NCBI GenBank assembly: GCA_017444825.1
Contig: JAFSVU010000050.1
Location: 62,001 to 126,000 of the forward strand
From: Clostridia bacterium
GTDB lineage: Bacteria > Bacillota > Clostridia > UBA1212
Length of the DNA: 64,000 nt
Direction of reading: 5' to 3'
In this document: positions 15,598 to 23,972 of the stretch, in pieces
Layout: each line of letters starts with the position of its first letter
Position numbering within the stretch: position 1 is the stretch's first letter
Notes under the pieces: model-generated
Told to the model about the DNA's origin: nothing
The model's input: the letters and a program-made list of their open reading frames with translations, nothing else
Databases searched by the model: none
Position numbers and translations under genes: made by a program

Positions 15598-18500
15598 TTA
15601 GAAGTCATACGCATCTTTGCCATCGTCATATACGCATTTTGTTCCAACCACCTTCATCGGTCTTGGATTTTGCTCAACCAGGTCAAGCTCAACCTTATAC
15701 TTGCCGCCTGACTTCGTGATATTGCGCACCTTGAATTTGCACCCACGCTGAAGAAGGAACTCGAACTCGCTTCCTGAAGCCGGGCTCTTTGGCGATGACG
15801 TCTCAACAGCGGAATCCGACAATTTCATTCCATAGGACGATATCGGATTGATATATGCGCCCTTTGTTCCTGTCGGGCAATAGATTTTGAGCTGTACCGG
15901 TTTGCTTGAAAAGTCAGCCGACCCCGCAGCAGTGCAACTCATGTACGAAGGCTCTGTTATCTCTTTGCCAATAAGATCTGCGTCGAAGGAAGCCGGCCCC
16001 CACTTTGAGTAAGAACTGCTCTGGTGATCTACCATCGCTCTGAACGTTCCGAGGCTTATGCCTCTCGTCAGAACTATCGGCTTATCCATCGTTGTTTGCT
16101 CAAGCGCATCGTCAATTGCTTTGATCTTATTTCTGATATGGTCTGCGTCTTTTGTATAGCTCGTGTAACTATACCCCCTGAGCGGCTCGTTTGTGTCATG
16201 GTATGAGCCGGTGTAATCTCTCAGCGATGATTTTGACGAACTGCTAAGACCTTTCCACCATTCTTTCATAGCCGGGAAAAGCTCTTTGTGTACCTTCGTC
16301 ATTCCCTCTTCCGTTCCGGGCTCTTGAATTGCGCCCTTTCTCGCCGCATCGGAATAAGCGTCCTCACCGAACTTCACCGTTGAAAGGCCGCCTGACGTTT
16401 TGCCTTCTGACGCATGACTGCTCGTGTCGGCCGGCCCCTTATAGGTTTTCTTCGCCGGCTTCTTTTCGGGAGGCACATACGGGCCAATCTCTAAATCAGC
16501 GCTGAACGTTGCGCCCTTTTTCGCCGCTTCAGACAGCTTTTTGTGCAACTCGGTATCTTCTTTCTCCAAGAAGAACTCGACGTCTTTGATATTTCCATCT
16601 TTGTCGATTTCTTTTACGACATAGCCTTTGTCTCTTGCGTAACCGTCGCTCATCTTGCGTACCACGTAACCGGAACCATCTGTATTGCGTATCTGGAACG
16701 TTGATCCGATCTTGATCTCCTTCAAAGTATCGTGAAACGTATCGTAATCTGGTGAAGTCAGGATGCTCTTTTTGAGCGGCGCAAGGTGCTTTTTAAGCAT
16801 ATACTGACCTGAAGCGGCCCATCCCGCCTCCGTTATACGTGTTTTCACCCAGAGATCTTTATTTTTAATGTAATTTTCAAAGCCGGTCTCGCTTAGCTTT
16901 TTCGTCTTGTCGTTTTCTTTTACCTTAAAGGTGCCATCGGCCTGCTTTGTAACATAGACGGTCTCGCCATCAATGTTTTTCATAACGGCACCAAAGTCTT
17001 TATTGGCCATTCCGACCTGTTTTTTTAGTGATTCTACATCTCCATCGCCTGTTTTTAGCTTAAACAATATCGAGTTGATAGCATGCATCGCCGGTCTATC
17101 TATTTCTTCGCCATCTACAGAAACACTGTTTGCCACTGCCATATCAACCGCAACGTCGTGATTGTTTTTGATAGATTCTTCCATCCAATCATCGCCTATT
17201 GACCACGGATTTTTTGTTTCCTTCTTCCATGAGCCATCCCCTTGCTTCGTGTAGCGTGTGTGCTTGTACGATGATTTCGCAATAATTGTCGCTCCAACCT
17301 TCAACTCATCAAGCTTTTTATTGATCGTTTTTTCATCAAAGCCCATTACTGCGCTTGCAAGATCGTCCTTCGGCTTATACGGCACATCCTCTTCAACGTC
17401 TACAATGGCTTCGGGGCCGTCTTTCAACGGCACCCATTCGCCCGTTTTAGGATCTTTAATCTCCCATCCGCCAACGGTTTCACCACTCAAGCTGTACGCC
17501 ATCGCTGTTGTATCAAATCCGCCTAAGCCTTCGTGTCCGACAAAGTAAAACTTTCCGTCGTCCATTTTGACAAACTTGCTGTCGCCTGTTTTTAATACTG
17601 CGCCTGTCGGGAGGCTTTTAAGTCCCTTGTCCGCCTGACCGTACTTTATTTTCTCCTTCAAGTCGTCAATATCAAGCTCTTTTTCTTCGCTCGCTTTTGG
17701 CGTCGCTTCAGATAACGTAATAAGCTCGCCCGTTGTCGGGTCTACAATGCTCCAGTTAGCACCCGCAAAAGGTATCGGCAGATCGTCAAATTCGCTTCCA
17801 GGCTCTTCGTAGCCCTTCAAATAGAATTTACCGTCGTCCTTTTTGATAAATTCGTCTTTGTCATGCACAAGCGTTGTGCCGACCGGCGCATTTTCAAGAA
17901 GTTTTGCGTAGCCTTCTTCGTCCCCGTCCGCAATAGCCTTTTTGAATGCGTCAATATCTATTTCGCCTTTTGCGGTACCGCCCTCTTTGGCCTTTTCGCT
18001 TATATAGGCTTCTCCGGTGCTACCGTCAACGATATCGAACGCAAACTCGTTAGCCATTATGCCGTGCATTTCGTCCAGCAACTCTGTGCCATTCGCATAC
18101 TCGGTCTCATCGCCCTCTAAATCACCTACCACTCTTTCGGTCCAAGTGCCGTCTTTGTGCTTTTCGATAACAACATCTTCATCATGCACCGAATCGTGAA
18201 ACGAAATCTTTGTTTCGGCCGGTGCCCGATCGAGCCATACTGCCAGCAGACCGTCATCGTATTTGACCGCATCGAAATCGTTTATATCGAAATCGCCGCC
18301 CACTGATACGGTTATCTTTTCACCACTTTTTGCATCGACAATCTCGACGTTGCTCGTGAGGTCAAATATAGTCTCCAGCTCTTTCATGAGCTCATCGCTT
18401 TCGTCGAATTCGGCCTCGTCCTCGAAAGAGCCAACGAATCTCTCATGCCAAGTGCCAAACTTATCCTTTTCAATTACTACTTCGGTGCCATCCACGTCAT

Positions 18501-19338
18501 AGTAAAGTCTCGTCCCCGTAGGAACGTTTTCCAGCCAATCCTTCAGTTTATCCTTGTCGTGTATTGCTGACTCAAAATCGTGTATGCTGAACTTGTCACT
18601 TTTTTCTTCGGGCTCTTTCGGCTCTTCTCCGGGAGCGAAAACCTGATAGCTTCCGCCTACGCCCTCAAAGGCACTTATGCTCACAGGCAAATCCGCCGCC
18701 ATATTTGCCGCATCACTAAAAGTTTCGGTTTCGCCCGACATAGGATAAGTCGCAGTCCACGCTCCGCCCTCTGTTTTCTTCAGCTTGTACGGGATATCGC
18801 CATCTTCGTCAGCAAATACAATTTCGGTTCCTTCCGGCACGGCGTCCAGCCACTCTTTCAACTCGTCCGAATTATCTTTTACGGCCTTAAGCGTTTCCGT
18901 ATCTGCTTTTCCGCTTTCTTTTTTCGGCTCTTCGCTCTCAGCGCCCTTGCTCTCGGTCTCTTTAGCCTCCGCCGCAACCTCGCTTGAGCTCTTGCCCTCT
19001 TCGCCTGCCGGGCTTGTCGGAAGCGGATCGCTCGTCTTTTTCGGGTCTACCTTGACATCTTCGCTCGTAGACTCTGCGCCTGAAAGCGTAACGCCTGTAA
19101 GACTTCCGCCTGCTCCGGATAAGACCTTGCCTTCATCGTCGATAAGAACATGACGCCCCTTCATTCCGGGAGCGCCTCTTCTCTCGTCAGGCTCTACAGC
19201 ACCGATAGTGATCCACTTGGCGTCCTCTCTTTCGGCCTTTCTTGCCGCTCTGCGCTTTTTGAAGTTATAGTACGCATTGCCCTTTTGTCTTGCGTCCTTT
19301 CTGCGCCTGTAAGCGCTGATCTTATCCTCAACAGACAT
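15598..19338 (-). CDS. Giant tagged effector-like protein with ADP-ribosyltransferase domain
   Basis: 1246 residues. A basic N-terminus leads into the shared module at about 40-82 (K-W-I-T-I-G, H-V-L-I-D-D-E-G-K, S-G-A-G-G-S-L-T-G). From about 157 to 905 there are roughly eight units with L-x-x-W-L-x-x-x-P-x-G-T, then D-G, then G-x-W or G-x-F. The C-terminal 220 residues look like an R-S-E class ART: L-T-R-G near 1091, S-Y-M-S-C-T near 1131 and E-F-E at 1191-1193, the last matching the E-x-E of enzymes that modify arginine. The gene lies between terL and the second effector gene. The target protein is unknown. Confidence 0.66.
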   Translation of the reverse strand: MSVEDKISAYRRRKDARQKGNAYYNFKKRRAARKAEREDAKWITIGAVEPDERRGAPGMKGRHVLIDDEGKVLSGAGGSLTGVTLSGAESTSEDVKVDPKKTSDPLPTSPAGEEGKSSSEVAAEAKETESKGAESEEPKKESGKADTETLKAVKDNSDELKEWLDAVPEGTEIVFADEDGDIPYKLKKTEGGAWTATYPMSGETETFSDAANMAADLPVSISAFEGVGGSYQVFAPGEEPKEPEEKSDKFSIHDFESAIHDKDKLKDWLENVPTGTRLYYDVDGTEVVIEKDKFGTWHERFVGSFEDEAEFDESDELMKELETIFDLTSNVEIVDAKSGEKITVSVGGDFDINDFDAVKYDDGLLAVWLDRAPAETKISFHDSVHDEDVVIEKHKDGTWTERVVGDLEGDETEYANGTELLDEMHGIMANEFAFDIVDGSTGEAYISEKAKEGGTAKGEIDIDAFKKAIADGDEEGYAKLLENAPVGTTLVHDKDEFIKKDDGKFYLKGYEEPGSEFDDLPIPFAGANWSIVDPTTGELITLSEATPKASEEKELDIDDLKEKIKYGQADKGLKSLPTGAVLKTGDSKFVKMDDGKFYFVGHEGLGGFDTTAMAYSLSGETVGGWEIKDPKTGEWVPLKDGPEAIVDVEEDVPYKPKDDLASAVMGFDEKTINKKLDELKVGATIIAKSSYKHTRYTKQGDGSWKKETKNPWSIGDDWMEESIKNNHDVAVDMAVANSVSVDGEEIDRPAMHAINSILFKLKTGDGDVESLKKQVGMANKDFGAVMKNIDGETVYVTKQADGTFKVKENDKTKKLSETGFENYIKNKDLWVKTRITEAGWAASGQYMLKKHLAPLKKSILTSPDYDTFHDTLKEIKIGSTFQIRNTDGSGYVVRKMSDGYARDKGYVVKEIDKDGNIKDVEFFLEKEDTELHKKLSEAAKKGATFSADLEIGPYVPPEKKPAKKTYKGPADTSSHASEGKTSGGLSTVKFGEDAYSDAARKGAIQEPGTEEGMTKVHKELFPAMKEWWKGLSSSSKSSLRDYTGSYHDTNEPLRGYSYTSYTKDADHIRNKIKAIDDALEQTTMDKPIVLTRGISLGTFRAMVDHQSSSYSKWGPASFDADLIGKEITEPSYMSCTAAGSADFSSKPVQLKIYCPTGTKGAYINPISSYGMKLSDSAVETSSPKSPASGSEFEFLLQRGCKFKVRNITKSGGKYKVELDLVEQNPRPMKVVGTKCVYDDGKDAYDF

Positions 19339-19351
19339 CTTTCTTTCCCCT

Positions 19352-21787
19352 TTATATCAGATTGCGTATATCGAATACGTACTCGATTTCGTTAAAGGCC
19401 GAGCTCGTTGCGTCAACCATATCCTTGAATTTACTTGCCGGGAAGCTCTCAAGCTGAGACAAATAGGCGTCATTCCACGGCGCACTCACTATGTCGAAAT
19501 TGCCTCCCTGCCACTGCGCAGCAACCGGCTCCGCTCTCGTTTCCTTAGATCCAGTCTCAAGCCTGGCTATTACCTCAAACCCCGCAAGCCACTTGATATA
19601 GCTCGCAACCTGAGCTTTTCCCGCTTGTCCCGGATCTTGTGGTATTCGCACCCTCACGGCTCCGTACCTCGCCCTGTCGCTCTCCGCCGCAAGCCTGATC
19701 GTATTTCGCACACCGTCGGCGTCAAGCCTCACGTTTATAACGTCAGCGACCACGTAGCGACCGTTGCGCCGCTTGCCTATTAAAACTCCCGCAGTATATG
19801 CCGGCTCTCCTTCCTTTTCGGTGCTGGCGGCCAAGTCCCAGCCACGCACCCAGGAAGTAACATCCGACGGCACTACCTGCAATATTGATCCAAGCTGTTC
19901 TCTCTTAAAGTATAACCCTGCCGCCGGCTTGATTTTCCAGTTTCCATAAAGCAACCGCTCCTTCTCAACGATAGGAAGTGCTTTGAGGTTTGCCAAGTAT
20001 TCGGGATTGACTCTCAGAAGCTCCGCATTGTCGTATATCGTCGAAGGAATAAAGGTCACAGACTTCGGTTCCGCTCGTTCCTCTGGCGTATTCAAATTGA
20101 ACTTCTTGCAGAGCTCCTCCGGGTCATCGGCCCAATAGATCTCCCCGTTCCTTCTTATCATCCACCGAAGCTTGCCGCCTCGCTCTTTTATCGGATAGCC
20201 TGTCTCCTGATCTATCCACCAAGCAATAAACTTCGCAACCCAACTGTCTGCGTCCGGGTTGCACGTTGCCCTGATAAAAGGCTTAACACCGCATGTAGAT
20301 CTGTTTCTTGATAGCATGTAGAAGAAGGAATACTCCGAAAAGTGCGTGAGCTCGTCGAAGCATATCTCGCAGATCTGTGTTCCCTGCCAGCTCTTTGTGT
20401 CCTCGTTGCGCTCAATATGAGCAAAGCTGACCTTGCTAAGCACCTCGCCGGTTTTCGGATCGCTGAACTGCCATTGTGCCTGGCCCTTCCGCACCTGCGC
20501 CCCTTTGAAGCCGCCATACAACTCGGCCGCCTGGTCCCACAGACCGCCTTCAGCATAGATCTGTACGGCGTTTTTGCGGAAGATAACAGCACCAAACCCG
20601 GGGACATTCTTGTATCTGAGAGGCGATAACAATAGACCGTAGGAATTATGCGTGACAATAAAATCCTTCGCCACGTAGAGACCGTTCGGCTCATCTATCG
20701 TTATACATTGGCACTCAGCCTCACCGCAGGGCTCGATAGCAGTTATCCTTCTGCAAAGCGGGCTATACCCACCGTTGAATTTCTTGCCCTCGCACCGTTC
20801 TTTCTTCCTCTTTAGCCGAAAGAGATCTGCGTTGTTTTCAGTTTGTATATAGACCATGTATGCGGTCTTGCATTCTTTCTTCGTTCCGTCCGGGAATACA
20901 CATACAGGCGTTTTGGTAGTGATCGTCGCTTTCCCGCCGAGCGACCAAACTATTTCTTGAACGTCTTTCGCAAGCCGCTCCGAAATCGTAGAGAACTGAA
21001 TATGTCCTCTTTTATCTGCGTGCCCGTCAGTATCCAAGAGCCCTTGCAGGATTGCTTTCCGGTCCTCGATAGACGCCAGTTTATAACCATTTGGAATAAA
21101 CTTGCTTTCCGCTTTGCACTTTAACCCTTGCGCAGTCAGCCATCTCTTTTCTTCCCGGAAGTTTTGGAATCCATAGGTTTTTGTGCGATCCTCGCCTGAA
21201 TAATATTCCTTCAGCTCATATCCTTCGGCCCTGATATTATTGAACACCTCTTCATCTTCTCCGCATATTGTTACTCCCCATTGAGATGTGCAACCATCAC
21301 CGAGTATTGCCCCAAGCGTGTATGGCTTTATCTTTCCACATGTGCGGCCCTTGGTTATAACAACCGGCTTGCACAGCGGGATCAGCATGTTCTTGCCCTT
21401 CTTGACTTCTTCTATGAGCTGAAACGTATCGTAGATCTTCCAGCCTTCACGTTCTTTTAGCTTGCCGTGCTTCCTTGCTTCTCTCGCAAGCCATAGGTGT
21501 TCGCCCGTGCACCTCGTTTCTGCTCCGTCAATAAAAGTAATTCGATATATCGGGACGACCCCTTGCGGATGAACCTGAATTACTGCGGCGCTATGCCCGT
21601 TGGCCGTTGTTACTCTCTCACCGACCTTGATCTCGCCCATAGGACGAAATCCGAACGGCGTAAGCACCGGTTCATCGAGCGGCATCGCTTTCCCTCCGCC
21701 TGCGCTTCCCCCAAATATGCAAATGTCCGCAGAAGTAGCCAAAAACTTCTCTTGCGGCCCCGCTTGAGGACGTAACACCTTCGGCAT
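19352..21787 (-). CDS. Terminase large subunit interrupted by an intein
   Basis: 811 residues as translated; about 463 after removal of a 348-residue intein (residues 34-381). The host protein has an ATPase domain with P-loop G-G-S-A-G-G-G-K-S, split by the intein after K33, and Walker B-like I-C-F-D-E-L-T-H. The C-terminal nuclease domain has G-W-D-L-A-A-S and D-M-V-D-A. TerL drives DNA packaging into proheads and cuts the genome. The split falls in the nucleotide-binding loop, so unspliced protein should be inactive. It follows terS by about 120 bases. Confidence 0.88.
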   Translation of the reverse strand: MPKVLRPQAGPQEKFLATSADICIFGGSAGGGKAMPLDEPVLTPFGFRPMGEIKVGERVTTANGHSAAVIQVHPQGVVPIYRITFIDGAETRCTGEHLWLAREARKHGKLKEREGWKIYDTFQLIEEVKKGKNMLIPLCKPVVITKGRTCGKIKPYTLGAILGDGCTSQWGVTICGEDEEVFNNIRAEGYELKEYYSGEDRTKTYGFQNFREEKRWLTAQGLKCKAESKFIPNGYKLASIEDRKAILQGLLDTDGHADKRGHIQFSTISERLAKDVQEIVWSLGGKATITTKTPVCVFPDGTKKECKTAYMVYIQTENNADLFRLKRKKERCEGKKFNGGYSPLCRRITAIEPCGEAECQCITIDEPNGLYVAKDFIVTHNSYGLLLSPLRYKNVPGFGAVIFRKNAVQIYAEGGLWDQAAELYGGFKGAQVRKGQAQWQFSDPKTGEVLSKVSFAHIERNEDTKSWQGTQICEICFDELTHFSEYSFFYMLSRNRSTCGVKPFIRATCNPDADSWVAKFIAWWIDQETGYPIKERGGKLRWMIRRNGEIYWADDPEELCKKFNLNTPEERAEPKSVTFIPSTIYDNAELLRVNPEYLANLKALPIVEKERLLYGNWKIKPAAGLYFKREQLGSILQVVPSDVTSWVRGWDLAASTEKEGEPAYTAGVLIGKRRNGRYVVADVINVRLDADGVRNTIRLAAESDRARYGAVRVRIPQDPGQAGKAQVASYIKWLAGFEVIARLETGSKETRAEPVAAQWQGGNFDIVSAPWNDAYLSQLESFPASKFKDMVDATSSAFNEIEYVFDIRNLI
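20645..21688 (-). mobile_element. Class 3 intein with LAGLIDADG endonuclease in TerL
   Basis: 348 residues beginning with Ala (not Cys or Ser) and ending V-T-H-N, followed by Ser as the +1 residue. The splicing blocks carry T-G-E-H-L-W (Trp in block B), C-Q-C-I-T-I-D (Cys in block F) and Thr before His-Asn: the W-C-T set that defines class 3 inteins, which splice from an internal Cys. Two LAGLIDADG-type motifs, L-G-A-I-L-G-D-G near 125 and L-Q-G-L-L-D-T-D-G near 214, indicate a homing endonuclease that may still be active. The insertion point in the P-loop is a typical homing site. Confidence 0.85.
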
Positions 21788-21907
21788 ATCGCCACCCCCT
21801 TTCCATTTGCGTCATATTGCGAAATAAGGCCGCCTTCGCAGACGACTTTAAATTATCTTAGCTTTTCGTAAAAACAAAATCCTGCCACGCTCTCGCAAGC
21901 CGTGCGC

Positions 21908-22414
21908 TTATTCAGGCTTCTCTTCGCTCTTCTCCTCGCTCTTTGTGCCTTCGATTTCCGGAAGGTAAACCACCACGTCGTTATCATTCGGCATTTCGAG
22001 CACTGCGTCTGTTGCATTCTGGTTTTCGCCGTTCACAGCCTGTACTATAGCGAGCGAATTCCGGACATACTCTTTCGCCTCTCTTGCCGTCAGCTCGTTC
22101 TCGTTCATCGTGTTTAGCTTCTTTATACCAAGCGCCATCATCTTCTGCGCAGCAGTCACGCTCGCCTCTTTAACCTGGAGGATCTTTCGTTCAAGCGCTT
22201 CTCTGGCCTTGCGCTCAATGTACTCATCATAAGCCGCACATCTCTTCACCCAATGGTATTTTCTCGACGCATTCCAAAGTGTCTGTATAGGCCTTCCGGT
22301 TATCTCCGCCACTTGCGGGATCGTTCGTGAAATTCCAAGGTTTAGATATACGCAGAAAGACTCGTACTGTTCAGCCGGTTCTCTCTGATACCGGTCCCAA
22401 GCGTCTCTTCCCAT
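21908..22414 (-). CDS. Terminase small subunit
   Basis: 168 residues from ATG 22414 (GAGG nine bases upstream); a longer start at 22498 would overlap the previous gene. It has an N-terminal helix-turn-helix (E-S-F-C-V-Y-L-N-L-G, P-Q-V-A-E-I-T-G, then W-x-x-A-S-R-K-Y-H-W) of the type that recognises the packaging site. A helical oligomerisation region and an acidic K/E-rich tail follow, which may contact TerL. Position immediately upstream of terL supports the call. Confidence 0.7.
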   Translation of the reverse strand: MGRDAWDRYQREPAEQYESFCVYLNLGISRTIPQVAEITGRPIQTLWNASRKYHWVKRCAAYDEYIERKAREALERKILQVKEASVTAAQKMMALGIKKLNTMNENELTAREAKEYVRNSLAIVQAVNGENQNATDAVLEMPNDNDVVVYLPEIEGTKSEEKSEEKPE

Positions 22415-22415
22415 A

Positions 22416-22724
22416 TCAATAGTCCTCGTCTGTCTCGTCCTCGTACTCGTAGGTGTTATAGTCCCTACCAATACGCATTGCTGTCTCAACGTACTCATGG
22501 AACAGATCTTTGCTCATCTTAATTCCACGCCGTTCCATCATTTCCTCAAGCACCTTTGCGCCAATCACCGCCTGGATAGCGTGATATACCGCATTGTCGT
22601 ACGCATCTAAAATGCGCTCCGCCGTCTCCTTCTTAACCCTTGAACTCGCAAGCGCTTCTTTGATCTCCGCCTTTTCGGCCTTGAACATCTGCTCCATTGT
22701 TATGCCGCTTCCATTTTTACCCAT
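22416..22724 (-). CDS. Small phage protein upstream of terS
   Basis: 102 residues from ATG 22724, with GGAG eight bases upstream. It is mostly helical (E-K-A-E-I-K-E-A-L-A-S, R-I-L-D-A-Y-D-N-A-V-Y-H) and has an acidic C-terminus. It ends one base from the terS start, so the two are coupled. It may be a packaging accessory protein, but no family was recognised. Confidence 0.5.
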   Translation of the reverse strand: MGKNGSGITMEQMFKAEKAEIKEALASSRVKKETAERILDAYDNAVYHAIQAVIGAKVLEEMMERRGIKMSKDLFHEYVETAMRIGRDYNTYEYEDETDEDY

Positions 22725-22742
22725 TGTCCTTTCTCCTTCCTG

Positions 22743-22775
22743 AAACAAGAAAAGAGGGCTTCGTCAGTCCTCTCT
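22743..22775 (-). terminator. Terminator-like hairpin
   Basis: On the minus strand AGAGG pairs with CCTCT (22769-22773 with 22753-22757), followed by TTTCTTGTTTC. It lies between a 71-aa gene and the next gene, which has its own ribosome binding site straight after. It resembles the hairpins before muF and before portal. Confidence 0.45.
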
Positions 22776-22802
22776 TCTTCGGTGTATTTAATCTGTTTGT
22801 TT

Positions 22803-23018
22803 TTAACTCTGTTCGCAGAACTCTTCAAGCGCTTTTAATAACCGCTCGCCTTTCAGCTCTGAATGATCTTCTATAAACCCTACAATCGTTTTAGCGTCCT
22901 CTTCTGTTACTTGCTCCTTTGCCAACGCATAGCAGAACAGCGCTCCGTCCATTCTCTCGACGCCTCGTTTTTTCAAAAGATTCCGTATTCGATAAATGTA
23001 TTCAGGAACCGTCCCCAT
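22803..23018 (-). CDS. Small phage protein, unknown
   Basis: 71 residues, helical: an N-terminal basic helix (Y-I-Y-R-I-R-N-L-L-K-K-R-G) followed by an acidic C-terminal half. It overlaps the end of the preceding gene by 17 bases, which suggests translational coupling. A terminator-like hairpin follows. No family recognised. Confidence 0.5.
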   Translation of the reverse strand: MGTVPEYIYRIRNLLKKRGVERMDGALFCYALAKEQVTEEDAKTIVGFIEDHSELKGERLLKALEEFCEQS

Positions 23019-23439
23019 CTTCTTCTCCTTTTTCGTTAAGAATTTCTAACAGCAGATCTATATCGACATCAAAACCCACTATACCTAAAATCCGGAAATC
23101 TTCAAAACTTCTGTTTTCAAATACAATGTTGCCTTTTGGGTAAGGCGCTACGCACACCTCGCCAACTTTTCCCGAGTGCCTGTTGTGATACCAGTCCTCG
23201 ATAACGGCGTACTCCCGAGCAGTAACTTTCTTGTACCCGCCACTCCGTAACGTCTTTGACAGCCAAGCCGCCGCTCGTCGTGCTTTCTTTTTGAACTTCC
23301 CGTCCGTGCCATGAACATTTCCACGCTCGTCCGTCTTGTCGTCCTCGTTCATTATACCGTGCTTCCCACGCTCCAGCAACCGCTTTCTGCGCCGTTCCCG
23401 GTACTTCTGTATTATCTCATCCAATAGATCCCTTCTCAT
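23002..23439 (-). CDS. Phage protein with basic N-terminus, unknown
   Basis: 145 residues. The first 25 are very basic (L-D-E-I-I-Q-K-Y-R-E-R-R-R-K-R) and resemble the starts of the tagged effector proteins, but the W-I-T-I-G module is missing. V-H-G-T-D-G-K-F then leads into a basic stretch and a beta-rich C-terminal domain of about 80 residues with E-D-W-Y-H-N-R-H. The end is acidic. It lies between the ParB-like genes and the packaging genes. It could be a truncated relative of the effector family. Confidence 0.45.
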   Translation of the reverse strand: MRRDLLDEIIQKYRERRRKRLLERGKHGIMNEDDKTDERGNVHGTDGKFKKKARRAAAWLSKTLRSGGYKKVTAREYAVIEDWYHNRHSGKVGEVCVAPYPKGNIVFENRSFEDFRILGIVGFDVDIDLLLEILNEKGEEDGDGS

Positions 23440-23447
23440 TTTTCAAC

Positions 23448-23972
23448 TTAATTAAACCTCATGCCGCATTCCGGGCACTCGTATTTAAAGTGCTCGTCTA
23501 AAGATTCTCCCGAATTCGGCCCTTCGTCCATGTTCATATTGGCCTCTGCCTCAAGCTTTGCAATAACCGCCTCTGCGTCGATGTCGAACTCAAATGCCGT
23601 CATATCGACTTCGCCCTCTTCGAGCGTCTTTACATACTCAAATCCGAGCTTTTCCCAATCCCACGTGCTCTCTTCGCCCGACTTGTTATCGACGATTCTG
23701 TAGGCGTCCGCTTGCTCCTTCGTCAGATCTGCAATAACGCAGGGCACTTTATCCAGGCCAAGCTTCTTCGCCGCTTTGAGCCTGGTATGCCCAACTATAA
23801 TCACCTTGTCTTTTGTCAGCACCAAAGGCTGTTTGAACCCGAACTGTTCAATGCTCGACACGAGAGCGTCCAGCGCATTGTCATTTATCCGGGGGTTTTT
23901 CTCATACGGCGTGATCTCATCGACCGGGATATACTTTATCTCCATTGGTTTTGCTATCTTATCAAGCTTCAT
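23448..23972 (-). CDS. ParB/Srx-fold protein with Cys-pair tail (second of two)
   Basis: 174 residues. The N-terminal half has the ParB-like nuclease pattern: P-V-D-E-I-T-P-Y-E-K-N-P-R near residue 16, S-I-E-Q-F-G-F-K-Q-P, then the G-H-T-R box. The C-terminal end carries C-P-E-C, probably half of a zinc site. The DNA methylase domain often fused to phage ParB-like proteins is absent. It overlaps the start of its upstream paralogue's end by 11 bases. Such proteins often lie next to terminase genes; nuclease or nucleotide-hydrolysing activity is plausible but unproven. Confidence 0.68.
   Translation of the reverse strand: MKLDKIAKPMEIKYIPVDEITPYEKNPRINDNALDALVSSIEQFGFKQPLVLTKDKVIIVGHTRLKAAKKLGLDKVPCVIADLTKEQADAYRIVDNKSGEESTWDWEKLGFEYVKTLEEGEVDMTAFEFDIDAEAVIAKLEAEANMNMDEGPNSGESLDEHFKYECPECGMRFN

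Noticed and set aside
19352..21787. TerL insertion as a frameshift or assembly error
   Set aside because: The reading frame is continuous and the insert has all intein blocks and a clean junction in the P-loop.
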